Below are positions 8,386 to 18,690 of a DNA stretch of 64,000 nt, piece by piece. The DNA comes from Cryptomeria japonica (Eukaryota > Streptophyta > Pinopsida > Cupressales > Cupressaceae), in assembly GCF_030272615.1 (NCBI RefSeq), contig NC_081409.1, positions 24,756,406-24,820,405 of the forward strand, in the 5' to 3' direction. Position 1 is the first letter of the stretch; the number at the start of each line of letters is the position of its first letter. The notes under the pieces are model-generated. The model had not been told where the DNA came from. It did not search any database and saw only the letters and a program-made list of their open reading frames with translations. A program made the translations under genes and the position numbers.

Positions 8386-10277
8386 TAGCTTAATTGCATC
8401 TTATTCTAGCTTATTTTCTAGAATAATCATGAAATCATGTAGCTTAATCATGCTATCAATGCTAGATCATGCATCTTCATCATTTAAATCCTCCATCTAA
8501 GTGTAGTCAAGTCACTGGAATTTGCATAGCAAGATCTAAGAGAAAAATTCATACTCACATTTACTAGGAGGCGATAGATCGCTTAGTTATGGTTTTAGAT
8601 TTCTTTGGTTTAAATTAATTAACCATTCTTGTAATGATATATTGAGTGTTTTGTGTTTGTAGGTATAGGTACACTTCACAAGAACAACTAACGCCAAGTA
8701 ATCCAGCCCACTATAAAATAAATGTGATTTGATGAAAATCAAGTCAATGACAGTGCTTGGGAATAGCTCTCCTCCATACCTTTGTGTATATCAAACCTTG
8801 GTTTTCAAGGCTGGGAGACCTCTTAATTGAGTATTATACCTCGATGTGTTGAACGGATCCCTTACTAGTTCTAGGTAAAATTAGAAGCTACCCGATTCAC
8901 CTCCAAAAGGGTGATAATCTTTGTGCAAGAGAGATAGTAACTCTCCCAAGACACTTGCCATATCGTGCCCCCATTAGTGTTTGGAGTCGGATAATACGGT
9001 GTTGAGAATCCATTATGTGAGACTCAGTGGCCATATTTTGATTAGCTATTGGGTGTGTACCTAATTCAGCAAGAAAAGGTTTTCATTCTCAGACAATTTC
9101 CTTAGGGTTTAGTATGCTTGGAGTCTTTTATCATATCATGTGTTTGCTGTGTATTCATCTCTAAATTGAAAAATCAGACATATAAAACTGAAAAACATAA
9201 GCAAAACATCAAAATTCACTAATCCAAATTTGGCAAAACAAACATATTTTTCTCTGTTCTGTGATTTGTTGTACGATATATCTAGTTTGTCATATGGTCT
9301 AGGGGAATCGTCGTACGAGTCTGATAGCACAAAATCTTTTGTCATATTACTCAGTATTCTATGTCGTACGAGTCAGTTGTTTTATTGTATGGTTCAGAAA
9401 AGTGTGTCGTACGAGTTTCTACCATTTCAAAAGAAAACACTACTTTGTCGTATAGTCTTGTATCTTTTGTCGTTTGAGTCTGCATAATCTATCGTACGAA
9501 TCTCTACATTTATCAGTCCAGAGCTGTGTCCTGCATGCCTTTTTCAGGTCTGTCATTCTGCTTGATCAATTTTCAGCTTTCATAAACACCTATTATCTGT
9601 TGTTTTGTGCTTAAATTGTCTTCTTAGTTTGCTTGGTCGAGTTGTCATCCATCAAAATCAAACTCTAGAATATAAACACCTCAAGATTTTCAAGTGCTCA
9701 CCCTTAACAAGTTCAAGATCTAAACATCTTAAAGTGCATTATCACCCTCTTTGATAAACTGATCTCTCAAACATAGTTTCTCATCAGGATCAATCATCCT
9801 TTATCACAAAACTGAAACGTTTGGTCAAGATAATCTTGTCCCACATCGTAGGATATATCTTTCCTACTAGACTTGATTTTTATCAAATCATCATCATTGC
9901 ACTCCAAAAATCAAAGATCAAAAAACTTGCAAACCTTTGAACACTTGAATCATCTTTTAGTGTTATATCACTCTATTGCCTTGACATTGATGATTGATCA
10001 CTTATCAAAACAACCTTTAAAATCAAATCCTAGCACAATATCAAACACAATGCCCATTGTAATTAGAGAGTAGAGACATAAGATCACTGAAACATTGGAA
10101 ATAGATGAAAATCATATCAATATGACATACCAAAGCAAAACACAAGAAGAAAATATAACAAGACAACATATCAGAGAAATCAAATAAGTCCAAAATCAAA
10201 ATCCAACTATGTTAAAACCTCACAAGAATTCAAATACATCTCAAAATAAAGGTGGCTCTTTTATGTAGCTCTTAAAA
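8386..10277 (+). other. Element C: rest of 5' LTR and untranslated leader; gag absent
   Basis: Nearly 1.9 kb contains no recognisable Gag domain or zinc knuckle, in contrast to E, where gag fills this position. The only ordered feature is the palindromic repeat cluster at 9269-9499. I could not find a convincing PBS, so the LTR/leader boundary is open. The region 9870-10270 has many stops in all frames and may include heavily decayed gag sequence. Confidence 0.5.
9269..9499. repeat. Cluster of TCGTACGA palindromes in leader of C
   Basis: The palindrome TCGTACGA occurs exactly at 9311, 9364, 9407 and 9492. Diverged forms occur near 9269 (tgtacgata), 9447 (tcgtatagtc) and 9469 (tcgtttgagtc). 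Most are embedded in tgtcgtacgagtc(t). The spacing is 22-53 bp and irregular. Confidence 0.75.
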
Positions 10278-10900
10278 ATGTCCCTAAAGGATTTGGCTAA
10301 AGAAGATCAAAATTGTACACCTATGTCTAGCAACAACTCATCCCTCCATAAGAAAATTGACTCTCCAAAGGCATCTATCCCTATACCTCTTGAAAGTTTG
10401 CAAGAATCTTCCATAGCATCATCACAAAAAAATACATCCAAAGATGAAGTTCCCCAAGGGATATCCATAATTGCCATCAAACCTATTTCACAGGATCATA
10501 TTCAAAGCCCATCTCCTTCATATCCAAGTATTAATTCATTGCAGCATCCCCATAACGCTCCCTTGCAAATTGAAGTCCTCATTCATAGAACACTTGTTAA
10601 ACGAGTCCTAATAGATGGGGGAGCTAGCTTGAACATTTTTGCTTTGAGTCTTGTCCATGCTCTAGGATATTCAGAAGATGCAGTTGATCCTCGAAAAAAG
10701 ATAAAAATCAAAGCACATAATGAAGAAGAGCATTTATCTAAAGGAATGTTGGCATTGCCCCACAGAGTGGGACCTTTGCAGAAGGACACAACATGCCAAG
10801 TTATGGACGTGGACCTACCATACAATATTCTCATTAGTGCTTAAGATTTCCATACAATGGACAAGAAATCATAATATTAACAGACTCAAATCCATTGTAG
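10278..10900 (+). pseudogene. Element C: gag-pol linker and aspartic protease
   Basis: The frame starts at 10278 with a Ser/Pro-rich linker (about residues 1-95). The retropepsin domain follows, with the catalytic motif LIDGGASLNIF at residues 111-121; DGGA is the form seen in Tat elements, instead of DTG/DSG. Downstream, VDPRKKIKIKAHNEE and GMLALPHRVGP match the same blocks in E (34280-34516). The C-terminal part stops at 10842 (ISA-stop-DFH), then shifts frame (GQEIIILTDSNPL). It would have processed the polyprotein. Upstream gag is missing, so this fragment could not have been made in the normal way. Confidence 0.8.
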
Positions 10901-11555
10901 TATTCTAATAATAAAAAATCAGCTCAAGAGGTCATTGTTTCACATAACAAAGAGGTAGCCGCTTCAAGCACACAATCCAAAGAACAATCATTTTGCATCA
11001 ATTTTTTAAAACATGGAAAAACAAATGTAGCTAAGAGATCAAGGGACCAGAGAATATTTCCTATCATGGAAAAACAAACTAGAGAAACTTGAAATTGAAA
11101 GGGAAGAAGAAGATGTAGAAGTCGATGTAGTTCACATGTATGCAGAACAAACGTTAGGAACTAGCCTACTTGAATCAGAATCACATTTAGTTGGCATGGA
11201 CTTAACCAAGGACGATCATGAGTTTCTTATGCGAGGTCATTCTGACGAGAGTACTGTTCTAGACATTGACATACATGTCAAAAGCTCTGTCGTCTCTATC
11301 ATGACCTCTAATATCTTTGAAACATCTCAACCTAAAGATCCTTTACCGTTAATCTATCCTGAATCTATGGAATGGGAAAATCAAGATCCTACTACTATTG
11401 ATACCTTTCCTAATGACCATGCCATATCGTTATATCTCAATGAAATCAAACCCACAACAAATTTCACCAGGGATTCCACTAACGTATCTTCCAGTCAAAT
11501 GGGTGTTAAATCTCCTAGTCACAAAAGTGAAAATCAAGAAAACAATATCAGGTAT
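10901..11555 (+). pseudogene. Element C: protease-RT linker, up to the D insertion
   Basis: The coding-like stretch at 11136-11550 (opening MYAEQTLGTSLLESESHL) is acidic and Ser/Thr-rich and has no catalytic motif. In Tat elements a long variable linker lies between protease and RT, and E has one in the same place (25961-27686). D is inserted at 11555/11556, and the linker resumes at 18049. The last five bases here, ggtat, are the left TSD of D. Confidence 0.65.
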
Positions 11556-12792
11556 TGTAAAGCGGAAAAATTGAACCCTAGTCGTTCTCCCCTCCCCAAC
11601 TCCAAGGAGAGAGAAGGGAGAGTCACTAGGGTTGATGGTTTTCACTTATGAGAGACTTTACATTCAAAAGAGGGGTTGAAACCCACAAGATCCAATCCCA
11701 CACAATGCAGGATTGGATTCTAAATGACTTTCAAGGGTTAAGACATCAAGGATACCCTCTTTTGTAAAGAATGTAGATAGAAAGATTGAACTAGGAATGC
11801 ATGTAAAGTAGGAAAGATTCACTTATAAACAGAGATAGGGATACGAGATGAAGTTGCGGACCTGGAATTAGTAGTAAAGTGTCGAGATGGTGCTGTTCTA
11901 CAAATTTGAGTGAAAGTTGACGGGACGATGGTGCCTGGCGTGCACACGGTCCTCCGAAAAATCCGCGAAACGAAGGTGGATCTGTTCGTCTTTGCACAAG
12001 GATTCTAGATCTTCAATTATAGCTGCGTACCTGCAACCTACACATAGAAAAGAGAGGACGATTGGGGGGTTAGGGATTAGGGGTTTGCCTTTAGGTCAAA
12101 CCTCGGTTTTGGAATTAACCAAGAAATGAGAATGCTGTAGATGTAAATGTTTGTTATGTAAACAAATACTGATACCTTGTTGTAAGAATGTTTGTATTCT
12201 TACATGCGAAGGTGTAATGTATGTAGTATGTTGTATGTTGTATGTGATCTCCTCTTCAATGGTTGAATCCTTGTCTTAAATGCAACACTTAGCCTTGAAT
12301 GGAGACTTAGAATGCTCAATTGCTTGAAGGAATGCTTGAATGCTTGAATGTTTGAATGTTTGAATATCGCTTCCACCTTTTGCACACATATGTCTTCCTC
12401 CCCTTTTTGGAAGAGGAAATGTAGTTTATATACTTGTCAATTAGGGCTGATAGACTGATTTTCCCGACCTTAGGCCGACCAGGAAACATTATTTCCCGAA
12501 TTGCAAACTTAAAGACCCGATGCCCAAAAGAGACCGGGCCCAAAATAGGGCCAGGGACCAGGGGGCTGGGCGCCATGGTCCTGGGGGACCAGGGCGCTGG
12601 GCACCCTAGTCCAGAAGGACCAGGGCGCTGGGTACCATGGTCCCACCTCCCGGGGCAGCAGGGTGCAGAAAAAAGCAGTTTTTGGTGTTATAAACAGGTT
12701 TCGGGGTCTCCATTCAGGTTCAACGTTGCACCGCCATCGTGAAGACCCAAATGCAGTCAAAATTGCAAGTGTCACAATTTTAGGATGCTACA
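11556..12792 (-). repeat. Element D 3' LTR (left copy, 1237 bp)
   Basis: On the plus strand it begins tgtaaagcggaaaaattg and ends gatgctaca. It is 23 bp shorter than the right copy because a stretch between two gggtgca repeats is missing near 12660. It contains a tandem GC-rich repeat (12555-12644), a run of gaatgcttgaat-type repeats (12330-12364), and a minus-strand TATA-like box (GTATATAAAC, about 12427-12437). Confidence 0.92.
12555..12644. repeat. Three ~31-bp GC-rich tandem units in the LTR of D
   Basis: The units are variants of ggaccagggcgctgggcac followed by catggtcc(t). They lie in tandem here and again at about 17778-17875 in the other LTR. Each unit is partly self-complementary (ggaccagg / cctagtcc, catggtcc / ggaccatg). 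GC content is far above that of the surrounding AT-rich DNA. They fall upstream of the TATA-like box on the minus strand, an enhancer-like position. Confidence 0.75.
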
Positions 12793-12807
12793 TTTAGCCC
12801 CCACTTT
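12793..12807 (-). other. Element D polypurine tract
   Basis: On the minus strand AAAGTGGGGGCTAAA lies immediately before the 3' LTR (TGTAGCATCC). This is the expected plus-strand primer and fixes the minus orientation of D. Confidence 0.85.
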
Positions 12808-13546
12808 AGCGGGAGTATAAGCGTATGCTCATACTTTTGGTAAAGTACAAGGAAACAACATTGAAAAACTTTCACCACATCAAGGAGGCAAGATACACCA
12901 AGCCCCCAGTGGACTAAGGATCTTACGAATTCGATTGACAAAGTAAAAGGGAAGATCACGAAGGAGAACCATGACTGCCAGTAGTAAGGTTCCCTCACTA
13001 TGAGTCATGCAAGCAAGATATCAAAAAATTTCAAGGCAAAGTTAAATTTGTCAAGAAATTTTCAAGTATCTTGAAAAGATATGAACGTGATGTATGCCCC
13101 CCTACGTTAAAGCAATCGCACACGCCTCATCGGGGGTGATTGCTTTAAGGTAGTGATACATATAAAAATGAGAAAGGGAAAGGAGCACATTATCACAAGG
13201 ATTTAGCCCCCAAGTGTGAGATAAGTCCAAGGATAATAGACACAAAACACAAAGCACAAGGTGACTTCGCTTTCCTCGGGGTCAGTATGCTGTATGATAA
13301 TTCATGTATATCATATGTATGTATGCATAATTGTTCTTCATTCTCCAATGAAGGAAGGTCACCTAGAAGAAGGGAACACATGTGTCTTTTGAGTCAACAT
13401 GAGAGAGACCAAAAGAGATCTCAATGTTTTGCATCGTCCTCAAGTAGACAACACTAAGGACAACAAATAGAAGAATGAGAATAACACATAGAAGAAGTAA
13501 CAAAAGAGATCAAGAGAGGAGGAGAGAGTCTGCTATGCTAATGAAA
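12808..13546 (-). other. Element D 3' untranslated region
   Basis: No ORF of note is present. It contains the hairpin at 13107-13148 and several short purine-rich or pyrimidine-rich runs. Short frames here have no motif. Confidence 0.5.
13107..13148. other. Perfect 11-bp inverted repeat in 3' UTR of D
   Basis: TTAAAGCAATC (13107-13117) and GATTGCTTTAA (13138-13148) are perfect complements around a 20-nt GC-rich loop. Short outer arms (tgtat at 13091-13095 and ataca at 13155-13159) could extend the fold. It could be an RNA structure in the 3' UTR. Confidence 0.7.
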
Positions 13547-15007
13547 CTAGTCTAGCACGTCATCTACCCCCCGATCTTGCTGATCAATATTTCGGGAAGG
13601 CAGGAAACATGCTAGAGGAGGAACATCCAACACAATAGATGGAGCTATCACAAGATCCAAACAAGGGCTATGTTCATGTTCCGAGCCACGTTGTTCTTGT
13701 CTAGGAGCTAGGATAAGTGCTTTAGAAAATTCGTTTGATAAATGGTTATCAACATCAACATATTCATATTCAATATCAGAAGCAAGAAGAGTAACATTTT
13801 CGTCTATATCATCATCAAGATTTATAAAAATAGGATCTTTAACTCGCACAGGATTAAGACCATCATGTATCTTATGTTTAGGAGATTTCGGCTCAATCTT
13901 CAGCTGAGGAGAAAATGGAATAATACTAGCTGAAGGTGTTTTTGGGGATTGTAAAGTTTGAGAAGCAGCTGCCTGAGCTCTAAGATGACGCTTTCGTCGG
14001 CGTTCATGTGTAGAACGATTTCGTCTAGTCTTAGTAGGAAGTTGAGAAGATTGAGGAGGAGGAATGTTCTCATCCTTATCACTTGGGTGTTTAGGTTGTG
14101 GTCTCTTAGGTTGAATAATAGGAGAAGAGGAAGGTCTCTTCTCTCCATAAGAGGAAGGAGGAGGAACTGCTCCATATAAAGGAGGAATATTTGGTTTAGG
14201 AAGGAGACCAAGTCCATCATGACGAGGAGGTATAGGTCTACCTTTAGAAAGTTTATTAGTCAGAGATGTAGTCACATTCATAGGGATGGGTTGGGAATCT
14301 TCTTGAGGAAAGACATTAGTTTTATCTTTCAAAGGAAGAACTTCCTTCTCAAGAACGATAGGAATATCAAGTTTTGGTGTTCTAGGTTCACTTAGAGATA
14401 GGATCATATCTTTTTTCCACTTTTGATAAGATTTGAAAAGATGATCACTTCACGGTGGAAGAGATTGGAATTGTATAGGCCAAAAATAATCAATAGGAAT
14501 GCTAGAAGTTATTTTAGCTGGTTTAAAGAGACTATGATTGACAGTAACAACTTCACCATTATGGGGAAATTTCAAACACTTGTGAATAGGAGAAGCAATA
14601 GCTTTCATGGAAGACAGCCAAGGATAGCCTAGCTTCACACAAAATTGTTCAGACGATGGAATAATAGCAAAGTCCACATCAAGGGATTTGTTATGGACCT
14701 CAATAGGTAATGTAATAGAACCAATTGCAGGAGAAGAAAATGCATCAAATAGTTTCACAACCACATTTGTTTCGTCATAGATCACTTGATTCAATTGCAA
14801 AGTAAAAAGAAATTCTTTAGTAATGATATTAACCACACAAGAAGGATCAATAAGCACTCCACGGCAAGGTGTATTTTTTACTTTTGCAACTATATATAAA
14901 GGACCATCAGGTGCCCTGATAGTTTCACTGGAATCAAATGTGATGGAAGGTTCTTTAGGGATTTTCTGCTGTTCCACAAAGTTAATCACATTCGGAGTCA
15001 TAGACAC
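13547..15007 (-). CDS. Element D ORF2: protease-like protein with basic, Pro-rich tail
   Basis: The frame starts at the ATG at 15007 and runs in one frame to 13547, with a single TGA at 14450-14452 after PIQFQSLPP; reading continues directly into the 286-codon second half. Residues about 45-140 resemble a retropepsin fold: VLIDPSCVVNI (catalytic D54, but DPS replaces DTG/DSG) and the flap-distal GYPWLSSMKAI near 127. The second half is Pro/Ser-rich with a basic cluster (KTRRNRSTHERRRKRHLR) that could bind nucleic acid or act as a nuclear signal, and an acidic C-terminus. No RT or integrase motif is present. The TGA may be a CGA-to-TGA change or a real stop between two proteins. The function is inferred only. 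Confidence 0.6.
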
Positions 15008-15059
15008 TCATTGAAGGAATGAATGAAGAAGTTGGATTGAATGAAGGAAGAGGGTTGAT

Positions 15060-15599
15060 TTAAGAAGAGGGATTTCCCCCATGACTGGTGATCATAGGAG
15101 GAATGTCTTGTATTGAAGTAGTCATTATGTTTGATGTAAAAGTAGGTATACTAGCAATAGGAGTTGTCAAAGGAATAGAATGATTAACTTGAGTAGGAGG
15201 TTGTGTATAACCTAAGGTTTTGGCACAACTTTTCATCGGCATCACATTCGAATCCACAATGTGTGCAATACCATGCAAAATATCAATTCCATTCTTATCA
15301 CTTTGAACCATACGTTTTAGACCCTCAATTAATGAAAGAGCTTCACTATCGGGGTATTCTTGAGACATCCATTGTCGAAAATCATCAAATTGGTTATCCA
15401 ATTTCGAAAGTTGTTCTACAGAAACCTCATGGAGAGTTTCTTCATCATTAAGAGGATTAGAGGAATTACCCATGTCCTCGTTAAAAAGGCCATTCAAATT
15501 AGGTTCCATCTCCTCAGTAATTAAACCTTGGAAAGACTTAATTCTAAGGCTTCGTCTAATGGGAATAGTGTAAGAAGGGCTTATTGTTGTAAAACTCAT
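15060..15599 (-). CDS. Element D ORF1: putative Gag-like N-terminal protein
   Basis: An uninterrupted 179-codon frame starts MSFTTISPSYTIPIRRSLR at 15599. After a basic N-terminus come an acidic region and a helical stretch (VSVEQLSKLDNQFDDFRQWM), then a Pro/Thr-rich tail. It lacks a zinc knuckle and I cannot assign it to a Gag family with certainty. Its position, first after the leader, suits a structural protein. It ends 52 bases before ORF2, in a different frame. It is intact, unlike most ORFs here. Confidence 0.5.
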   Translation of the reverse strand: MSFTTISPSYTIPIRRSLRIKSFQGLITEEMEPNLNGLFNEDMGNSSNPLNDEETLHEVSVEQLSKLDNQFDDFRQWMSQEYPDSEALSLIEGLKRMVQSDKNGIDILHGIAHIVDSNVMPMKSCAKTLGYTQPPTQVNHSIPLTTPIASIPTFTSNIMTTSIQDIPPMITSHGGNPSS

Positions 15600-16761
15600 G
15601 CACTAAAGAAAGAGAGAAGATTTTGAATTTTAGAGGTAACAAATTTCCATAAAATCAGCCAATCTCCTAGATTTAAGCTGTTAAATGGAATCAGGACAAT
15701 CTCCCGAAATTTCAAAAAAAATGTTTGGGACCGTGGCGAACGGAGTGCACACAGTCCTCGCAACTTTTTTCAAAATTTCCAGGGATGAAAGTTATGATGA
15801 TTTTAAAGCTAATCTGAAAAATTTGAGTGATTTTACGATCTGTAGATAGGCCAAATTAAAGTTGCAATCTCAAAATTGAACCCTACCAAGATTGTTGAAA
15901 AATGTAAAATTTGAATTATTAAAAAGAGGGGGAAACTGAAATTTTGAATTTTATGATTTTAGAGGGAATACTGAAAGCAATGCAGGCTTTGAAATTTAAA
16001 ATTTGACTCGATTTCATGCAAAATTCGAATTTGAAAGCGGAAATCAAAGTTGTTGCAATTAAACACTTAATTTCAAAAGTCACAAACTGCAAAAACTTGA
16101 ATAAAGCACTGAAATTTCGAATGAATGCTAACACACTTTTCAGATTTAGGACTGTAAGAAACACAATTTTGATATGAATTTCAATTTCAATGATTTTTGA
16201 ATGATTAGAAGCCTCAATCCAAACAATCGCTAGACCAACTTTGACTTTAATTTTGAAAGTGTTAAAATTGATAAAATCAACCAAAATTCTGGATTTTAGC
16301 AGAAAAATATAGTAAGATCTAGCTCCCGAAATTTCGGAAAAAATGTCAGGGACGATGGCGCTCGGGGTGCACACGGTCCTCGTAACTTTTTTCCAAATTT
16401 TCAGGGATGAAAGATATTGTGATTTTGTTGTGGAATCCAAAGTTACAGCCGATTTGGAGGTGTTTTGATCAGTGAAATTATCAGTCAAAGGTTGAATCAA
16501 GGAGGTCTTAAAAATTAGGGTTTTGACATTTAACCACTTAATTTTCAGAGTTAAAGAACCAATATGAATTGACAATTTGCAATAGAAGGGTAAATCTGAA
16601 ACAAGCATTAACAATTAAACATTCCACAAGTTTAATTACTAAAAAGAAAATTTTAGGGTTTTTATGCAATTAGCCTCTAAAATTTGCAAAAGATCAAACA
16701 TGGAAATGTAATTAAGGAAGCAAATTTTTCAGATCTAACCATGAATAATCAGAATGAGGAT
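15600..16761 (-). other. Element D leader with two copies of a ~90-bp repeat
   Basis: Two diverged copies (about 15700-15795 and 16322-16412) share the order cccgaaatttc, a GC-rich core with gtgcacac(a/g)gtcctcg, then aattt(t)c(c)agggatgaaag. The same core also occurs once in each LTR. The minus-strand frame open across 15919-16614 is hydrophobic and Ile/Phe-rich and looks like chance in AT-rich DNA. Confidence 0.6.
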
Positions 16762-16783
16762 GTTCACGTCGGGTTCACCAAAA
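16762..16783 (-). other. Element D primer-binding site
   Basis: Next to the right LTR, the minus strand reads TTTTGGTGAACCCGACGTGA. The TGG after a short T-spacer and the tRNA-like TTCACGTCGGGTTCACCA on the plus strand are what a PBS should look like. I cannot name the tRNA with confidence. Confidence 0.65.
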
Positions 16784-18043
16784 TGTAAAGCAGAAAAATC
16801 GAACCCTAGTCGTTCTCCCCTCCCCAACTCCAAGGAGAGAGAAGGGAGAGTCACTAGGGTTGATGGTTTTCACTTAGGAGAGACTTTACATTCAAAAGAG
16901 GGGTTGAAACCCACAAGATCCAATCCCACACAATGCAGGATTGGATTCTAAATGAGTTTCAAGGGTTAAGACATCAAGGATACCTTCTTTTGTAAAGAAT
17001 CTAGATAGAAAGATTGAACTAGGAATGCATGTAAAGTAGGAAAGATTCGCTTATAAACAGAGATAGGGATACGGGATGAAGCTGCGGACCTAGACTTAGT
17101 AGTAAAATGTCGAGACGGTGCTGTTTTGAAAATTTGAGTGAAAGTTGACGAGACGATGGCGCCCGACGTGCACACGGTCCTCCGAAAAATCCGCGAAATG
17201 AAGGTGGATCTGTTCGTCTCTGCACAAGGATTCCAGATCTTCAATTACAGCTGCGTACCTGCAACCTACACAGAGAAAAGAGAGGATGATTGGGGGCTTA
17301 GGGATTAGGGGTTTGCCTTTAGGTCAAACCCCGATTTTGGAATTAACCAAGAAATGAGAATGTTGTAAATGTAAATGTTTGTTATGTAAACAAATACTGA
17401 TACCTTGTTGTAAGAATGTTTGTATTCTTACATGCGAAGATGTAATGTATGTAGTATGTTGTATGTTGTATGTGATCTCCTCTTCAATGGTTGAATCCTT
17501 GTCTTAAATGCAACACTTAGCCTTGAATGGAGACTTAGAATGCTCAATTGCTTGAAGGAATGCTTGAATGCTTGAATGTTTGAATGTTTGAATATCGCTT
17601 CCACCTTTTGCACACATATGTCTTCCTCCCCTTTTTGGAAGAGGAAATGTAGTTTATATACTTGTCAATTAGGGCTGATAGACTGATTTTCCCGACCTTA
17701 AGCCGACCAGGAAACATTATTTCCCGAATTGCAAACTTAAAGACCCGATGCCCAAAAGAGACCGGGCCCAAAATAGGGCCAGGGACCAGGGTGCTGGGCG
17801 CCATGGTCCTGGGGGACCAGGGCACTAGGTGCCCTAGTCCAGAAGGACCAGGGCATTGGGCACCATGGTCCCACCTCCCGAGGCAGCAGGGTGCAAGGAG
17901 GGATCAGGCCAGGGTGCAGAAAAATGCAGTTTTTGGTGTTATAAATAGGTTTCAGGGTCTCCATTCAGGTTCAACGTTGCGCCGCCATCGTGAAGACCCA
18001 AATGCAGTCGAAATTGCAAGTGTCACAATTTTAAGCCGCTACA
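16784..18043 (-). repeat. Element D 5' LTR (right copy, 1260 bp)
   Basis: It begins tgtaaagcagaaaaatcg and ends aagccgctaca on the plus strand. It aligns along its length with 11556-12792 with only scattered substitutions and the 23-bp length difference. The flanking TSD ggtat is intact at 18044-18048. Confidence 0.92.
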
Positions 18044-18048
18044 GGTAT

Positions 18049-18690
18049 AATGTTGAAAACCATTTATTAACAACATTAGGCTAGGAAAAAGTAAAAATAA
18101 AGGATGAATCTAATGGTGAAAACCTCCTTGAGGCGCTGGAAGATGGGAGATTTGACACCTTACCTAAATTTTATCAAGAAAGGTCATCCATTTTTATAGA
18201 ACTAGTAGAGGTAGTTATCATTGGCACAACTGATCTACATCTAGCAATCTCTCTATCAAAACCAACAAGGCAAAAATATTTGGAACCCTTCAAAAGGTGG
18301 AAAATCAACTTTACTTGTTCATATATAGACATTCTAGGGTTCGATCCATATCTTACAATACATCACCCAAATATCAGTCCAGGAGCAGACATCAATAATA
18401 GAACACAACACAAATCAGGAGCAGGTGATCTATTCATCACACCACAAGGTCATACAATTTCAAAAGCATACAAATTAAGCTTTCCATGCACCAACAACAC
18501 AACATAATATGAAGCTTTGGTTACAGGTATCAAAATGGCTATAGAATGGAACATTACACAACTTCAAGTCTTTGGAGACTCCTAGCTTGTCATCAATCAA
18601 ACTAATGACGATTATCAAACAAAGGACAAAAAAATTAATGCTTTATAAAAACATGGTTGATGATTTCAAAAAGTATTTTGGTGAAATAAC
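18049..18690 (+). pseudogene. Element C: RT-deleted pol remnant fused to the archaeal-like RNase H
   Basis: After the D insertion the linker continues and leads into the block just before RT (FKRWKINFTCSYIDILGFDP, then IHHPNISPGAD; E has FAWSYADMPGLDP at 25684-25959). Instead of RT, the frame passes near 18400 directly into HKSGAGDLFITPQG, the archaeal-like RNase H core, and on to VTGIKMAIEWNITQLQVFGDS. So RT and the first RNase H are deleted while the frame is kept (18280-18507 is open). The first catalytic Asp of the second RNase H (FDGS in E) is also lost. Stops at 18505 and about 18582 may be CAA and CAG changes. The domain is cut at 18690 by E and resumes at 54248. Confidence 0.8.

Larger units (their letters stand above)
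11556..18043 (-). mobile_element. Element D: non-autonomous LTR retrotransposon in C (TSD ggtat)
   Basis: LTRs at 11556-12792 and 16784-18043 flank a 4-kb interior. The 5-bp TSD ggtat is exact at 11551-11555 and 18044-18048. The PPT next to the left LTR and the PBS-like site next to the right LTR are on the minus strand. The interior codes a Gag-like N-terminal protein and a protease-like protein but no RT, RNase H or integrase, and there is no room for them. Wording shared with Tat proteases (GYPWLSSMKAI, HKCLKFPHNGEVV) suggests it derives from, and is mobilised by, Tat-type relatives. Confidence 0.9.

Noticed and set aside
9269-9499. CRISPR-like array
   Set aside because: The repeats are short palindromes with irregular, short spacing inside a plant retroelement leader; there are no cas genes and the context is eukaryotic.
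12434-12742. Plus-strand GC-rich ORF in the LTR of D (and its copy at 17662-18084)
   Set aside because: It is produced by the GC-rich tandem units; the frame differs between the two LTRs and has no protein motif.
15919-16614. 231-codon minus-strand frame in the leader of D
   Set aside because: It is Ile/Phe/Lys-rich in AT-rich DNA, spans a leader repeat and has no motif; a chance frame is more likely.
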